Under the pieces are notes generated by a model. The model searched no databases. It saw nothing but the letters and a program-made list of their open reading frames with translations, and was not told where the DNA came from. This document shows, piece after piece, positions 1 through 6,496 of a stretch of DNA of 17,829 nt (positions are counted from its first letter, which is position 1; every line of letters starts with the position of its first letter). The DNA is taken from assembly GCA_900555855.1 (NCBI GenBank), contig USML01000030.1:1-17829 (forward strand). The letters run 5' to 3'. This DNA comes from an uncultured Eubacteriales bacterium. GTDB lineage: Bacteria > Bacillota > Clostridia > Oscillospirales > Butyricicoccaceae. The position numbers and the translations under genes were made by a program.

Positions 1-53
1 ACCACACCCATCCCCCTTTGTCAACTCTTTTTTTCATCTTTTTTCATCTTTTT
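1..53 (-). promoter_or_regulatory. Upstream half of a strong leftward promoter (-35 plus phased A-tracts)
   Basis: Read on the minus strand, a perfect TTGACA -35 box lies at 24-19. The 17 bases that follow (18-2) end in TGTGG, and base 1 reads T, so a -10 box would begin exactly at the window edge. Upstream of the -35 are three A-tracts (minus strand) at 53-49, 44-39 and 34-28, with centres about 10 bp apart, which resembles an UP element or a curved upstream region. The gene it would drive lies left of the window. The -10 itself is not visible. This stretch, 1-126, holds no gene that I can support. Confidence 0.4.
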
Positions 54-126
54 GAAAAGGCTGGCTTTTTTCAACAAAAAGCCCGAGAGTTTTTACTTTC
101 TTCCACTTACTATATATGTATTTGCC

Positions 127-630
127 TCAATATCCCCGGATCTCCAGAGAATCGTCGTCGCCCTTGGCCTTGGTGATCCGGCGGATCTCCACATAATATT
201 TCACATCCGGACTCACCTCCACGGCCACCCGTTCGCCCTCGTGATGGCCCAGTAGCGCCTTGCCCACCGGCGAATCCTTGCTGACGATGCCGTGCATGGC
301 GTCCTGCCGCAGCGCCGTGGAGACCCGCAGGGTCTTTTCCTGCTTTAGATTTTCCAGGTAGACCAGCACCTCGTCAAAAAGCCCCACGCCCTCGCTCTGC
401 TCGAAGGGGATCACCTTTGCCGTCTCGATCATCCTGCGCAAGTAACGAATGCGGCTGTCGTTGCGGTTTTTCTCCCGCTTGGCCGCCTTATATTCAAAAT
501 TTTCGCTGAGATCGCCCCATTCCCGCGCCGTCTGCACATCCTCGATGAGCTTGGGCCGCAGCTGCGTCAGACGATAGTCGATCTCCTCCTGCATCTTTTT
601 GATGTCTACCTCCGTCAGCTCGTCATACAT
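127..630 (-). CDS. greA: Transcription elongation factor GreA
   Basis: GreA enters the RNA polymerase secondary channel and stimulates cleavage of backtracked RNA, rescuing stalled complexes. The 167-residue protein has the two expected parts. An N-terminal antiparallel coiled coil (about 1-75) carries the tip motif AREWGDLSENFEYKAAKRE, with acidic tip residues D40 and E43 matching GreA D41 and E44. An FKBP-like C-terminal domain carries SPVGKALLGHHEGERVAVEV. It is a little longer than the usual 155-160 residues because of a short acidic tail (KGDDDSLEIRGY). The ATG at 630 follows a GAGGG site that overlaps the stop of the upstream carboxypeptidase gene; the two genes are 9 bases apart and are probably co-transcribed. 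No convincing terminator follows it. The hairpin at 63-83 (GGCTTTTT/AAAAAGCC) lacks a clear U-run. The family assignment is secure; GreA against a GreA paralogue is less so. Confidence 0.93.
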   Translation of the reverse strand: MYDELTEVDIKKMQEEIDYRLTQLRPKLIEDVQTAREWGDLSENFEYKAAKREKNRNDSRIRYLRRMIETAKVIPFEQSEGVGLFDEVLVYLENLKQEKTLRVSTALRQDAMHGIVSKDSPVGKALLGHHEGERVAVEVSPDVKYYVEIRRITKAKGDDDSLEIRGY

Positions 631-639
631 ACCGATCCC

Positions 640-1683
640 TCACTTTCCATAAGTGCTCAGCAGCAGCCGATGGTCCTGCATCAGCTGCACCGCCGTTCCC
701 GCGCCTGCGGTGACGCAGATATAGTGCTTGCCGGAAGCGCCCGTTCCATAGCTCACCAGACAGTTTTTGCTCTGGCGGATATAGCCGTTTTTGCAGGCGG
801 TGACGGTAAAGCCCTCCGGCTGCTTTTCCTGAAACCAATCCAGATATTTGTTCCGCAGGACGATGCCCTCCGGCTGGCTCTCCGTGGCCGCGGTGGTATG
901 ATCCACCGTGGAAAGCACCTCCCTGCAGAGCGCCTCCTCCATGGCCGCCGCCATAATGGCCGCCATATCCCGGGCAGTGCAGGTGTTGTCTGCGGCAAAC
1001 AGGCCGCTGGTGTTTGCAAAATGGGTCTTTTCCGAAAGGCCAAGCTGCCGCGCCTTTTCGTTCATCCGTTCCACAAAGGCCCGCTCCGAGCCGCAAAGGC
1101 TCTCGGCCACGGCCCCGGTGGCGTCGCCCGCCGACCGCAGCGCCGCAGCATAGCAGTATTCCCGCAGGGTCAGGCTCTCCCCCGCCGCAACGCCGGTAAG
1201 CGTCGCCCCTTCCCGATAGAGGGGATCCAGGATCTCCTGGGTCATGGTGAAGGGCGCATCCAGATCATCCGCAAGCTCCGCCGCCGTCAGGAGCGTCATC
1301 ACCTTGGTCATGGACGCAGGGTAAATGGCCTCGTCCGGGGCCTTGGCCGCAGTCAGAATGCCGTCCTCCACGCAGAACACCGCGCAGCTCTGGCTGTTGA
1401 CCTCCTCGCCCACCAGCGCCATCTCCGGCCCGTCGGCAGGCGGGGATTGCTCCGGCTCCTCCGGAAGCGCCGGCGCCGTCTGCGGAACGGAAAGCGTGGA
1501 AAAATCCGGCAGCGCCAGCAGCTCCGCGCCCATCACCGGTTCCGGCGCTCTGCCCGCCCGGATCAGGGCGGAGACCCCCAGCCCAACGCCGCCGACCAGC
1601 GTCAGCGCCGCTATCGCCAAAACACTCTGCCGCAGCAGCGCCTTTCTTCTTCTTTTCCGTTGTCTGGAGGTGCGATACGGCAT
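640..1683 (-). CDS. D-alanyl-D-alanine carboxypeptidase-like protein (PBP5/DacF family), membrane-anchored
   Basis: This is a 347-residue serine hydrolase of the low-molecular-weight penicillin-binding protein family, which normally trims the terminal D-Ala from peptidoglycan stem peptides outside the membrane. A basic start (RQRKRRRK) leads into one membrane segment (about 19-42), then a Pro/Glu-rich linker (68-88) and the catalytic domain. The nucleophile motif S124-M-T-K127 is intact. The second motif reads S184-A-G186 where SxN is expected, and the third reads K298-N-G300 where KTG is expected. The C-terminal PBP5 beta domain is absent. I chose the ATG at 1683 because AAAAGGAG lies upstream, with a rather long spacing of about 12 bases. 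An upstream in-frame ATG at 1758 would add 25 residues before the basic membrane start and has no comparable site. It is the first gene of the operon with greA. Family membership is clear; catalytic competence is uncertain because of the two altered motifs. Confidence 0.88.
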   Translation of the reverse strand: MPYRTSRQRKRRRKALLRQSVLAIAALTLVGGVGLGVSALIRAGRAPEPVMGAELLALPDFSTLSVPQTAPALPEEPEQSPPADGPEMALVGEEVNSQSCAVFCVEDGILTAAKAPDEAIYPASMTKVMTLLTAAELADDLDAPFTMTQEILDPLYREGATLTGVAAGESLTLREYCYAAALRSAGDATGAVAESLCGSERAFVERMNEKARQLGLSEKTHFANTSGLFAADNTCTARDMAAIMAAAMEEALCREVLSTVDHTTAATESQPEGIVLRNKYLDWFQEKQPEGFTVTACKNGYIRQSKNCLVSYGTGASGKHYICVTAGAGTAVQLMQDHRLLLSTYGK

Positions 1684-1729
1684 GGATGTCCACGGCTCCT
1701 TTTCGTTTCCTGCGTTTCCCGCAAACAGT

Positions 1730-1758
1730 AGTATACTGCACCTTTGCTGAAAAAACAC
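1730..1758 (-). promoter_or_regulatory. Possible promoter for the carboxypeptidase-greA operon
   Basis: On the minus strand a TATACT -10 box occupies 1735-1730. At 17-base spacing the -35 position (1758-1753) reads GTGTTT, a poor match, so this rests mainly on the -10 and on its position 47 bases upstream of the chosen start. Confidence 0.3.
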
Positions 1759-1827
1759 GCACTTTTTCGCAAATTCAGAAACCGCTGGTAAAATTTCATT
1801 TTTCCCATCGCCCTCTTCCGGATTTTA

Positions 1828-1836
1828 TGCTATACT
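1828..1836 (+). promoter_or_regulatory. Extended -10 promoter for map
   Basis: TGCTATACT at 1828-1836 combines a TATACT -10 hexamer with the TGn extension. No good -35 is present at 17 bases (TCGCCC), which is acceptable for an extended -10 promoter. The leader to the map start would be about 50 bases and would contain the GC-rich hairpin at 1856-1874. Confidence 0.42.
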
Positions 1837-1855
1837 GTCTTCAGAAAAAAGCGCG

Positions 1856-1874
1856 GCGCCGGTGCTGCCGGCGC
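1856..1874. other. GC-rich hairpin in the map leader
   Basis: GCGCCGG at 1856-1862 pairs with CCGGCGC at 1868-1874 around the loop TGCTG. On the plus strand it sits in the map 5' leader, ahead of the ribosome binding site. On the minus strand it is followed after a few bases by six T residues, so it could act as a terminator for leftward transcripts running towards the carboxypeptidase gene. Function is not established. Confidence 0.35.
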
Positions 1875-1895
1875 TTCAGAGAGGGGATCTTTGTT

Positions 1896-2759
1896 ATGAA
1901 AGCAGAGGAGCTTTGCTTCTGCGGCAGCGGCCTGCCCTATGGGCAGTGCCATCAGAAGGTGATGGAGCGGCTTTCTGCCCTCCACGCCAAAGGCGTCAGC
2001 GTCCCCCGGCAGGATATGCTGAAAAACGCAAAGCAGATCGAGGGCATCCGCCGGGCCTGCGCGGTCAATTCTCAGGTCCTGGATCAGGTGGCCCAAAGCC
2101 TTCAGGTGGGCATGACCACCCAGGACATCGACGACATCGTAGACAGCACGACCCGCCGGCTGGGCGGCATCCCTGCGCCGCTGAACTACGAGGGCTTCCC
2201 GAAAAGCGTCTGCACCTCGGTGAACGACCAGATCTGCCACGGCATCCCCAGCGACAAGGTGGTCCTCCGGGCAGGGGACATCGTCAATGTGGACTGCACC
2301 ACCATCGTAGACGGCTATTACGGCGACGCCTCCCGGATGTTTACCCTCGGCCCCCTGTCTCCCGTGGCGGAAAAGCTGGTGCGGGTGACGCAGGAAGCGG
2401 TGGAGCTGGCCATCTCCCATCTGGAGCCCTGGTGCCATCTGGGCGACATCGGATACTATATTTATAACCACGCCCGGCAAAACGGCTTTTCCGTAGTGCG
2501 GGAGATCGGCGGCCACGGCTGCGGTCTGGCCATGCACGAGGATCCCTATGTGTGCCATATCGGCGCGCTGCACAAGGGCATGGTGCTGGCTCCGGGGATG
2601 TGCTTCACCATCGAGCCCATGCTTTGCCAGGGCTCGCCCCGGTTCCGGGTGGACAAACGCGACGGCTGGCAGGTCTATACCGCCGACGGCGGACTTTCCG
2701 CCCAGGTGGAGCATATGGTGCTCATCACCGAGACCGGCGTCGAAGTGCTCTCCAAATAA
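1896..2759 (+). CDS. map: Type I methionine aminopeptidase with N-terminal SEC-C zinc motif
   Basis: The enzyme removes the initiator methionine from nascent proteins in the cytoplasm. The 287-residue protein starts with a SEC-C type zinc-binding motif, ELCFCGSGLPYGQCH (C7, C9, C18, H19), also found at the C-terminus of SecA. A pita-bread aminopeptidase domain follows. The five metal ligands expected from E. coli MetAP are visible: D133 (NVDCTT), D144 (GDASRMF), H207 (GHGCG), E240 (TIEPML) and E272 (QVEHM). The catalytic histidines are H115 (CHGIP) and H214 (MHEDP). The ATG at 1896 is chosen because the SEC-C motif starts immediately after it and a GAGAGGGG site precedes it; the frame is open further upstream, but that part looks non-coding. 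The creatininase-family gene follows 50 bases downstream, probably in the same transcript. This SEC-C fusion is known in clostridia; the zinc motif may help ribosome or partner binding, which is inference. Confidence 0.95.
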   Translation: MKAEELCFCGSGLPYGQCHQKVMERLSALHAKGVSVPRQDMLKNAKQIEGIRRACAVNSQVLDQVAQSLQVGMTTQDIDDIVDSTTRRLGGIPAPLNYEGFPKSVCTSVNDQICHGIPSDKVVLRAGDIVNVDCTTIVDGYYGDASRMFTLGPLSPVAEKLVRVTQEAVELAISHLEPWCHLGDIGYYIYNHARQNGFSVVREIGGHGCGLAMHEDPYVCHIGALHKGMVLAPGMCFTIEPMLCQGSPRFRVDKRDGWQVYTADGGLSAQVEHMVLITETGVEVLSK

Positions 2760-2809
2760 AAAAGAATCAAACGATCCTGTTCTCACAGATCATTGGGAGG
2801 TATATGAAT

Positions 2810-3574
2810 ATGAAAAAGACCGTTCGTTGGGACAATCTCACCGCGCCCCAGCTTGCAAAGCTGGCGGAAGAAAACGCCGTCGTCCTGCTGCCCACCGGCT
2901 CCACCGAGCAGCACGGCCCCCATCTGCCCGTAGGCTGCGACGCCATCCTTGCCACCTGGTTTGCCGAGCGGGCCGCCGCCGGCCTGCTGGAAAAGGGCGT
3001 TCCCGCCGTGGTCGCCCCCACCTTTGCCATCGCAAACTCCATGCACCATATGCATTTCCCCGGCAGCCTGAGCCTGCATCCCCGGACCTATATGCAGGCG
3101 CTGGAGGAGCAGTGCGCCGCCATCGCTTCCCACGGCTTCCGCCGCATTGCCATCATCAACGGCCACGGCGGCAACACCGCCCCCACCAAGGCTGCGCTGG
3201 TGGATATCAATATCCGGCTGGGCTTCCCGGTCTATTTTATGGATTATATCGTGGTAGATGAAGCGCCCTTCCTGGAAAGTCAGAAGGGCATGAACCATGC
3301 CTGCGAGAGCGAGACCTCCCTGATGCTGGCCTATGACGAGACGCTGGTGGATCCCATCTACCGGGAGACCCGGGGCAACCCCAACGACTGCACGGTCTAT
3401 GAGGATCAGGGCCTGATCTCCACCTTCCACCGGATGGAGGCCCACACGGAAAACGGCGTCATGGGCAACAGCTATCTGGCCACCAAGGAAAAAGGCCAGG
3501 CGCTGGCGGAGGCCACCACCCGCAAGCTGGTGGAAATTCTCTCTGACGAGCGCATCTGGGGCCTGCCGGTCTGA
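2810..3574 (+). CDS. Creatininase-family metal-dependent amidohydrolase
   Basis: The family hydrolyses small amides and cyclic ureides with a two-metal centre; members include creatininase, ArfB formamide hydrolase and MftE peptidase. The 254-residue protein has the metal-binding box GSTEQHGPHLPVGCDA, with E33, H35 and D44 as expected ligands, then INGHGGN (H119) and HACESETS (163-170), which corresponds to the HAxExETS box of the family. Length is typical (about 240-260). Two in-frame ATGs, 2804 and 2810, follow the GGGAGG site at 2795-2800. I chose 2810 because it gives 9-base spacing, against 3 bases for 2804. No signal peptide is present, so it should be cytoplasmic. It follows map by 50 bases. 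The substrate cannot be read from the sequence: no creatine, riboflavin/deazaflavin or mycofactocin genes lie nearby. Confidence 0.88.
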   Translation: MKKTVRWDNLTAPQLAKLAEENAVVLLPTGSTEQHGPHLPVGCDAILATWFAERAAAGLLEKGVPAVVAPTFAIANSMHHMHFPGSLSLHPRTYMQALEEQCAAIASHGFRRIAIINGHGGNTAPTKAALVDINIRLGFPVYFMDYIVVDEAPFLESQKGMNHACESETSLMLAYDETLVDPIYRETRGNPNDCTVYEDQGLISTFHRMEAHTENGVMGNSYLATKEKGQALAEATTRKLVEILSDERIWGLPV

Positions 3575-3590
3575 GAATTTTTTGTTTTTT
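3534..3590 (+). terminator. Possible terminator after the creatininase-family gene
   Basis: AAATTCTC at 3534-3541 is the exact complement of GAGAATTT at 3573-3580, with GAC/GTC pairing inside, and it is followed by TTTGTTTTTT. The loop is long and the left arm lies inside the coding sequence, so this is a weak call. Confidence 0.33.
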
Positions 3591-3592
3591 CC

Positions 3593-3621
3593 TTGCGCCG
3601 CTGCCCGTCCGGTGGTAAAAT
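3593..3621 (+). promoter_or_regulatory. Sigma-A promoter for the envelope operon
   Basis: TTGCGC at 3593-3598 and TAAAAT at 3616-3621 are separated by exactly 17 bases. Transcription would begin near 3628, giving a leader of about 35 bases to the hydrolase start. It is the only good promoter seen ahead of the four closely spaced genes up to 7708. Confidence 0.6.
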
Positions 3622-3662
3622 AAAGGATACGATTTTTCCAAAATGAAACCGAGGTGGATCCC

Positions 3663-4430
3663 TTGCAGACGACCATCCGCGGCCTCCGCACCCATTACAT
3701 CCTCCAGCCCGGCCAAAAGGAGACCGTTTTGTTCCTCCACGGCTGGGGCGCGGAGATCGGGCTGTATCAGCCCATTTTCGACCTGCTGCAGTCGCTGGGC
3801 TACGGCGTGGCCGCCTTTGATATGCCCGGCGTCGGCGGGACAGAGGAGCCCCAGGCCCCGCTGACCCTCTCGGATTATGTAGACTTTACGCTGGACTTTT
3901 GCCGGGAGATCGGACTGGAGCAGGGCGTCCTCATGTGTCATTCCAACGGAGGGCGCATCGCGCTCCGTCTGCTTTCCGATCCTGTCTGCCCCCTTCGCTG
4001 TGAAAAAGCCGTCCTGATGGATGCCGCAGGCATCCCGCTGCCCAAGTCCGCCGCCCAAAGGCTGAAAAACCGCGGCTATCATCTGTTGAAAACGCTGGGC
4101 ACCGGCAAGCTCACCGGGCCGCTGTTCGGCGAGCTTTATGAGGAAGCCCGGGACCGGCGCGCCTCCGCCGACTACAAGGCGGCCACGCCGGTGATGCGGC
4201 AGACCATGAACAATCTTCTCCCCGTGGATCTGCGCAGCTGTCTGCCCCAGATCCGGGCGCAGGTGCTGCTGATCTACGGCGAAAACGACACGGCCACCCC
4301 GCCGGAGTGCGGCAGGATCCTGGAGCAGGGCATCCCCGGCGCGGGTCTGGCCCTGATCCGGGGGGCGGGGCATTTTTCCTACGCTGACAACTGGCCCCAG
4401 TTTTCCGCCGTGCTCAAGGCGTTTCTCTGA
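3663..4430 (+). CDS. Alpha/beta hydrolase
   Basis: This is a serine hydrolase of the alpha/beta fold, of about 255 residues. Visible elements are the oxyanion-hole motif HGWG (26-29), the nucleophile elbow CHSNGG with S94, the acid D209 in GENDTATPP and the catalytic H237 in GAGHFSY. The cap region is about 125-185. No signal peptide or membrane segment is seen, so it should be cytoplasmic. Start choice: GAGGTGG at 3651-3657 is a good ribosome binding site for the TTG at 3663, whereas the GTG at 3654 lies inside that site and has none upstream, so TTG is preferred; GTG would add three residues. It is the first gene of an operon with MurF-like, small membrane and Ddl-like genes, with 27 bases to the next gene. 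The context suggests a role in envelope precursor metabolism, for example hydrolysis of a peptide or ester, but the substrate is unknown. Confidence 0.87.
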   Translation: MQTTIRGLRTHYILQPGQKETVLFLHGWGAEIGLYQPIFDLLQSLGYGVAAFDMPGVGGTEEPQAPLTLSDYVDFTLDFCREIGLEQGVLMCHSNGGRIALRLLSDPVCPLRCEKAVLMDAAGIPLPKSAAQRLKNRGYHLLKTLGTGKLTGPLFGELYEEARDRRASADYKAATPVMRQTMNNLLPVDLRSCLPQIRAQVLLIYGENDTATPPECGRILEQGIPGAGLALIRGAGHFSYADNWPQFSAVLKAFL

Positions 4431-4457
4431 CTTCATCCCGAAGGAGGGCTTTTCCCT

Positions 4458-6065
4458 ATGACCTGGACCTGTCTGGCCCCGCTGGCGGCGGCGCTGTTTT
4501 GCTGCGGCTTTTTCGCCTTCCGGCAGGCGCTGCATCTGTTTCAGCTAAGCTCCTATCAGGACGGCTCCTATCTCAAGGCCGTCAAGACCCACAAAAAGGA
4601 CTTCCGAAGCATCCGGCGCATCCTTCCCTGCATCGTCATGCTGCTGGGCGCGGTGAGCTTTTCCTCCATGCCCTGGATGACGCTGGCGGGGATGCTGCTC
4701 TATCTGCTGCTGAACCGGCCGAAAAAGGCCAAAAAGCCGCTGGTCTATACCGCCCGGGTAAAGCGCCTGCTGTGCTGTGCCGGCATTCTGGCGGTTTTGT
4801 GGCTGCTGCTGCTGAATTATGCCTCCACCTGCCTGCTCTATACAGCTCTGGTACGCCAGAGCGCCGCGCTGGCCCGCTGGAGCCTTTTGCTGCCGGTGCT
4901 GGCCGTGGTCCTGACCATCCTCTGGGAGCACCGGCTGGTGCTGCTCTGCAATGACCTGATGTCTCCCATCGAGCACGCCATTTCCTACCACTATTATAAG
5001 GATGCCCAGCGCATCTTGGAGAGCATGCCGTCGCTTACCGTCATTGGCATCACGGGCAGCTACGGCAAGACCAGCACCAAGTATTTTCTGGAGCGGCTGC
5101 TTTCCCTGCGCTACAATGTTTATATGACTCCCGGCAATTACAACACCACGCTGGGTGTGGTCCGGGCCATCCGGGAGGGGCTTCGCCCCACCCACCAGAT
5201 CTTCCTCTGCGAGATGGGCGCCCGCCATGTGGGCGATATCGCGGAGATCTGCCAGCTGGTCCATCCGTCCATGGGCATCATCACCTCCGTCGGCCCCCAG
5301 CATCTGGACACCTTCGGCACCCTGACCAATGTTCTGAACACCAAGCTGGAGCTGGCTGCCGCCGTCAAGGGCAAAGGCCCTGTGTTTCTGAACTTCGACA
5401 GCGTCCCACTGGCGAACCACGCCCCCCAGCAGCAGGTGATCTCCTACGGGCAGGAGGGCGTCCACTATCACCTCTCCGACCTGCGCATTGACGAAAACGG
5501 CTCCCGCTTCACTGTCACTGCCCCCGACGGCCAGCGCCAGAGCTTTTCCACCCGCCTTCTGGGGCAGGCCAATGTGCAGAACATCTGCGGCGCCATTGCC
5601 GTGGCCAACACGCTGGATATCCCGCTGGCCCAGCTTGCCCCTGCCGTGCGGCAGCTGGAGGGCGCGCCCCACCGGCTGCAGCTGCTGCGCCAGCCGGGGC
5701 TGACGATCATCGACGACGCCTACAATTCCAACCCCGCCGGAGCGAAAAACGCGTTGGAGACCCTGGCCCTGTGCCGCGGGCTTCGCATCGCCGTGACGCC
5801 GGGGCTGGTAGAGCTGGGGGAGCAGGAGCAGGAATATAACGAGGCGCTTGGCCGGCAGGCCGCCGCCTGCTGCCACTGGCTCATCACCGTGGGGGACCAG
5901 CCTCGCACCGAGGCCATCCGTCAGGGCGCCCGCGAGGGCGGTCTGCATCGGGACCGGATCCTGGAGGCAAAGACCGTCCAGCAGGCTATGGAGCTGGCCC
6001 GGGGCCTCCCCGCAGAGGAGGGCAGGTTCGTCCTGCTGCTCAACGATCTTACAGACAATTACTGA
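4458..6065 (+). CDS. Membrane-anchored MurF-like Mur ligase
   Basis: Mur ligases join amino acids or D-Ala-D-Ala to UDP-MurNAc precursors using ATP. The 535-residue protein has an N-terminal region with about four hydrophobic segments (near 5-25, 57-85, 103-130 and 140-165), then a full ligase. The ATP P-loop GITGSYGKTSTK is at 197-208, the MurF-like EMGARHVGDI at 252-261, HLDTFGT at 282-288, and the C-terminal-domain hinge motif IIDDAYNSNP at 417-426 with HRLQ before it. These point to MurF rather than MurC, MurD or MurE. Unlike soluble MurF, the protein ends in LLLNDLTDNY without the usual KGSR-type end motif, and it carries membrane helices, so it probably works at the inner membrane face. 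An AAGGAGGG site precedes the ATG. It lies two genes ahead of a Ddl-family ligase, the natural supplier of the D-Ala-D-Ala dipeptide. Whether it is the housekeeping MurF or a second ligase cannot be decided here. Confidence 0.88.
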   Translation: MTWTCLAPLAAALFCCGFFAFRQALHLFQLSSYQDGSYLKAVKTHKKDFRSIRRILPCIVMLLGAVSFSSMPWMTLAGMLLYLLLNRPKKAKKPLVYTARVKRLLCCAGILAVLWLLLLNYASTCLLYTALVRQSAALARWSLLLPVLAVVLTILWEHRLVLLCNDLMSPIEHAISYHYYKDAQRILESMPSLTVIGITGSYGKTSTKYFLERLLSLRYNVYMTPGNYNTTLGVVRAIREGLRPTHQIFLCEMGARHVGDIAEICQLVHPSMGIITSVGPQHLDTFGTLTNVLNTKLELAAAVKGKGPVFLNFDSVPLANHAPQQQVISYGQEGVHYHLSDLRIDENGSRFTVTAPDGQRQSFSTRLLGQANVQNICGAIAVANTLDIPLAQLAPAVRQLEGAPHRLQLLRQPGLTIIDDAYNSNPAGAKNALETLALCRGLRIAVTPGLVELGEQEQEYNEALGRQAAACCHWLITVGDQPRTEAIRQGAREGGLHRDRILEAKTVQQAMELARGLPAEEGRFVLLLNDLTDNY

Positions 6066-6092
6066 TCCTATCAAAAGAAAAGAGGCAAGCTT

Positions 6093-6470
6093 ATGGCAAA
6101 GTCCAAACGCTCCGGCAAAAAAGGGCCGGCGCCCCGCGCCGCCCGTCCGAACCCCCGCTCCATGCCCATGCGCGACCAGATCCGCGCCAAGGCCGACGCC
6201 ATCTCCGCCGCCGTGGCCCGGGTGGATCAGAAGATCAACCGGATCCTGCTGGTGCTGCTGCTGGTGCTGGCCGTGCTGTGGATCGCAAAGCCGGCGGTCT
6301 TCGGCCTGATCTGCCGCTACGCCATCATCATGCTGCTGGGCTTTTCCATGACCCTCAACGGCTTGGCAGGCTACCGCAAGTCCCGCTGGGCGGGCTTTTT
6401 CCTGATGGCCTTCGGCACCATTCTGTTCCTCGGCAATCTGTTTATGCTGATATCGCAGCTTGCTGCGTGA
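6093..6470 (+). CDS. Small membrane protein of unknown function
   Basis: I do not recognise a family. The 125-residue protein has a strongly basic, proline-rich N-terminus (about 1-27, with KRSGKKGPAPRAARPNPR), an amphipathic stretch (28-50) and three hydrophobic segments at about 51-66, 69-91 and 98-120. The positive N-terminus predicts a cytoplasmic N-terminus. It begins 27 bases after the MurF-like gene with an AAGAGG site and ends 26 bases before the Ddl-like gene, so it is translated as part of that operon. A plausible role is as a membrane partner or scaffold for the neighbouring ligases, inferred from position only. Codon use and GC match the neighbours, which supports it being a real gene. 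Confidence 0.78.
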   Translation: MAKSKRSGKKGPAPRAARPNPRSMPMRDQIRAKADAISAAVARVDQKINRILLVLLLVLAVLWIAKPAVFGLICRYAIIMLLGFSMTLNGLAGYRKSRWAGFFLMAFGTILFLGNLFMLISQLAA

Positions 6471-6496
6471 GCAGCCGGCTCCGGGAGGTTTGATTT

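Noticed and set aside
63..83. Hairpin GGCTTTTT/AAAAAGCC as the greA terminator
   Set aside because: The stem is AT-rich and no clear U-run follows on the minus strand, so it was not listed as a terminator.
670..1731. Long rightward open frame opposite the carboxypeptidase gene
   Set aside because: Its translation is Arg/His/Gly-rich with no motif, and it is a shadow of a gene with clear family motifs on the other strand.
2810..3574. Creatininase-family protein as MftE of mycofactocin maturation
   Set aside because: No mycofactocin precursor or radical-SAM gene is nearby, so only the family name is supported.
4545..6074. 509-codon leftward open frame opposite the MurF-like gene
   Set aside because: High GC leaves few stop codons; the product is Gly/Gln/His-rich with no domain, while the rightward frame has a complete Mur ligase.
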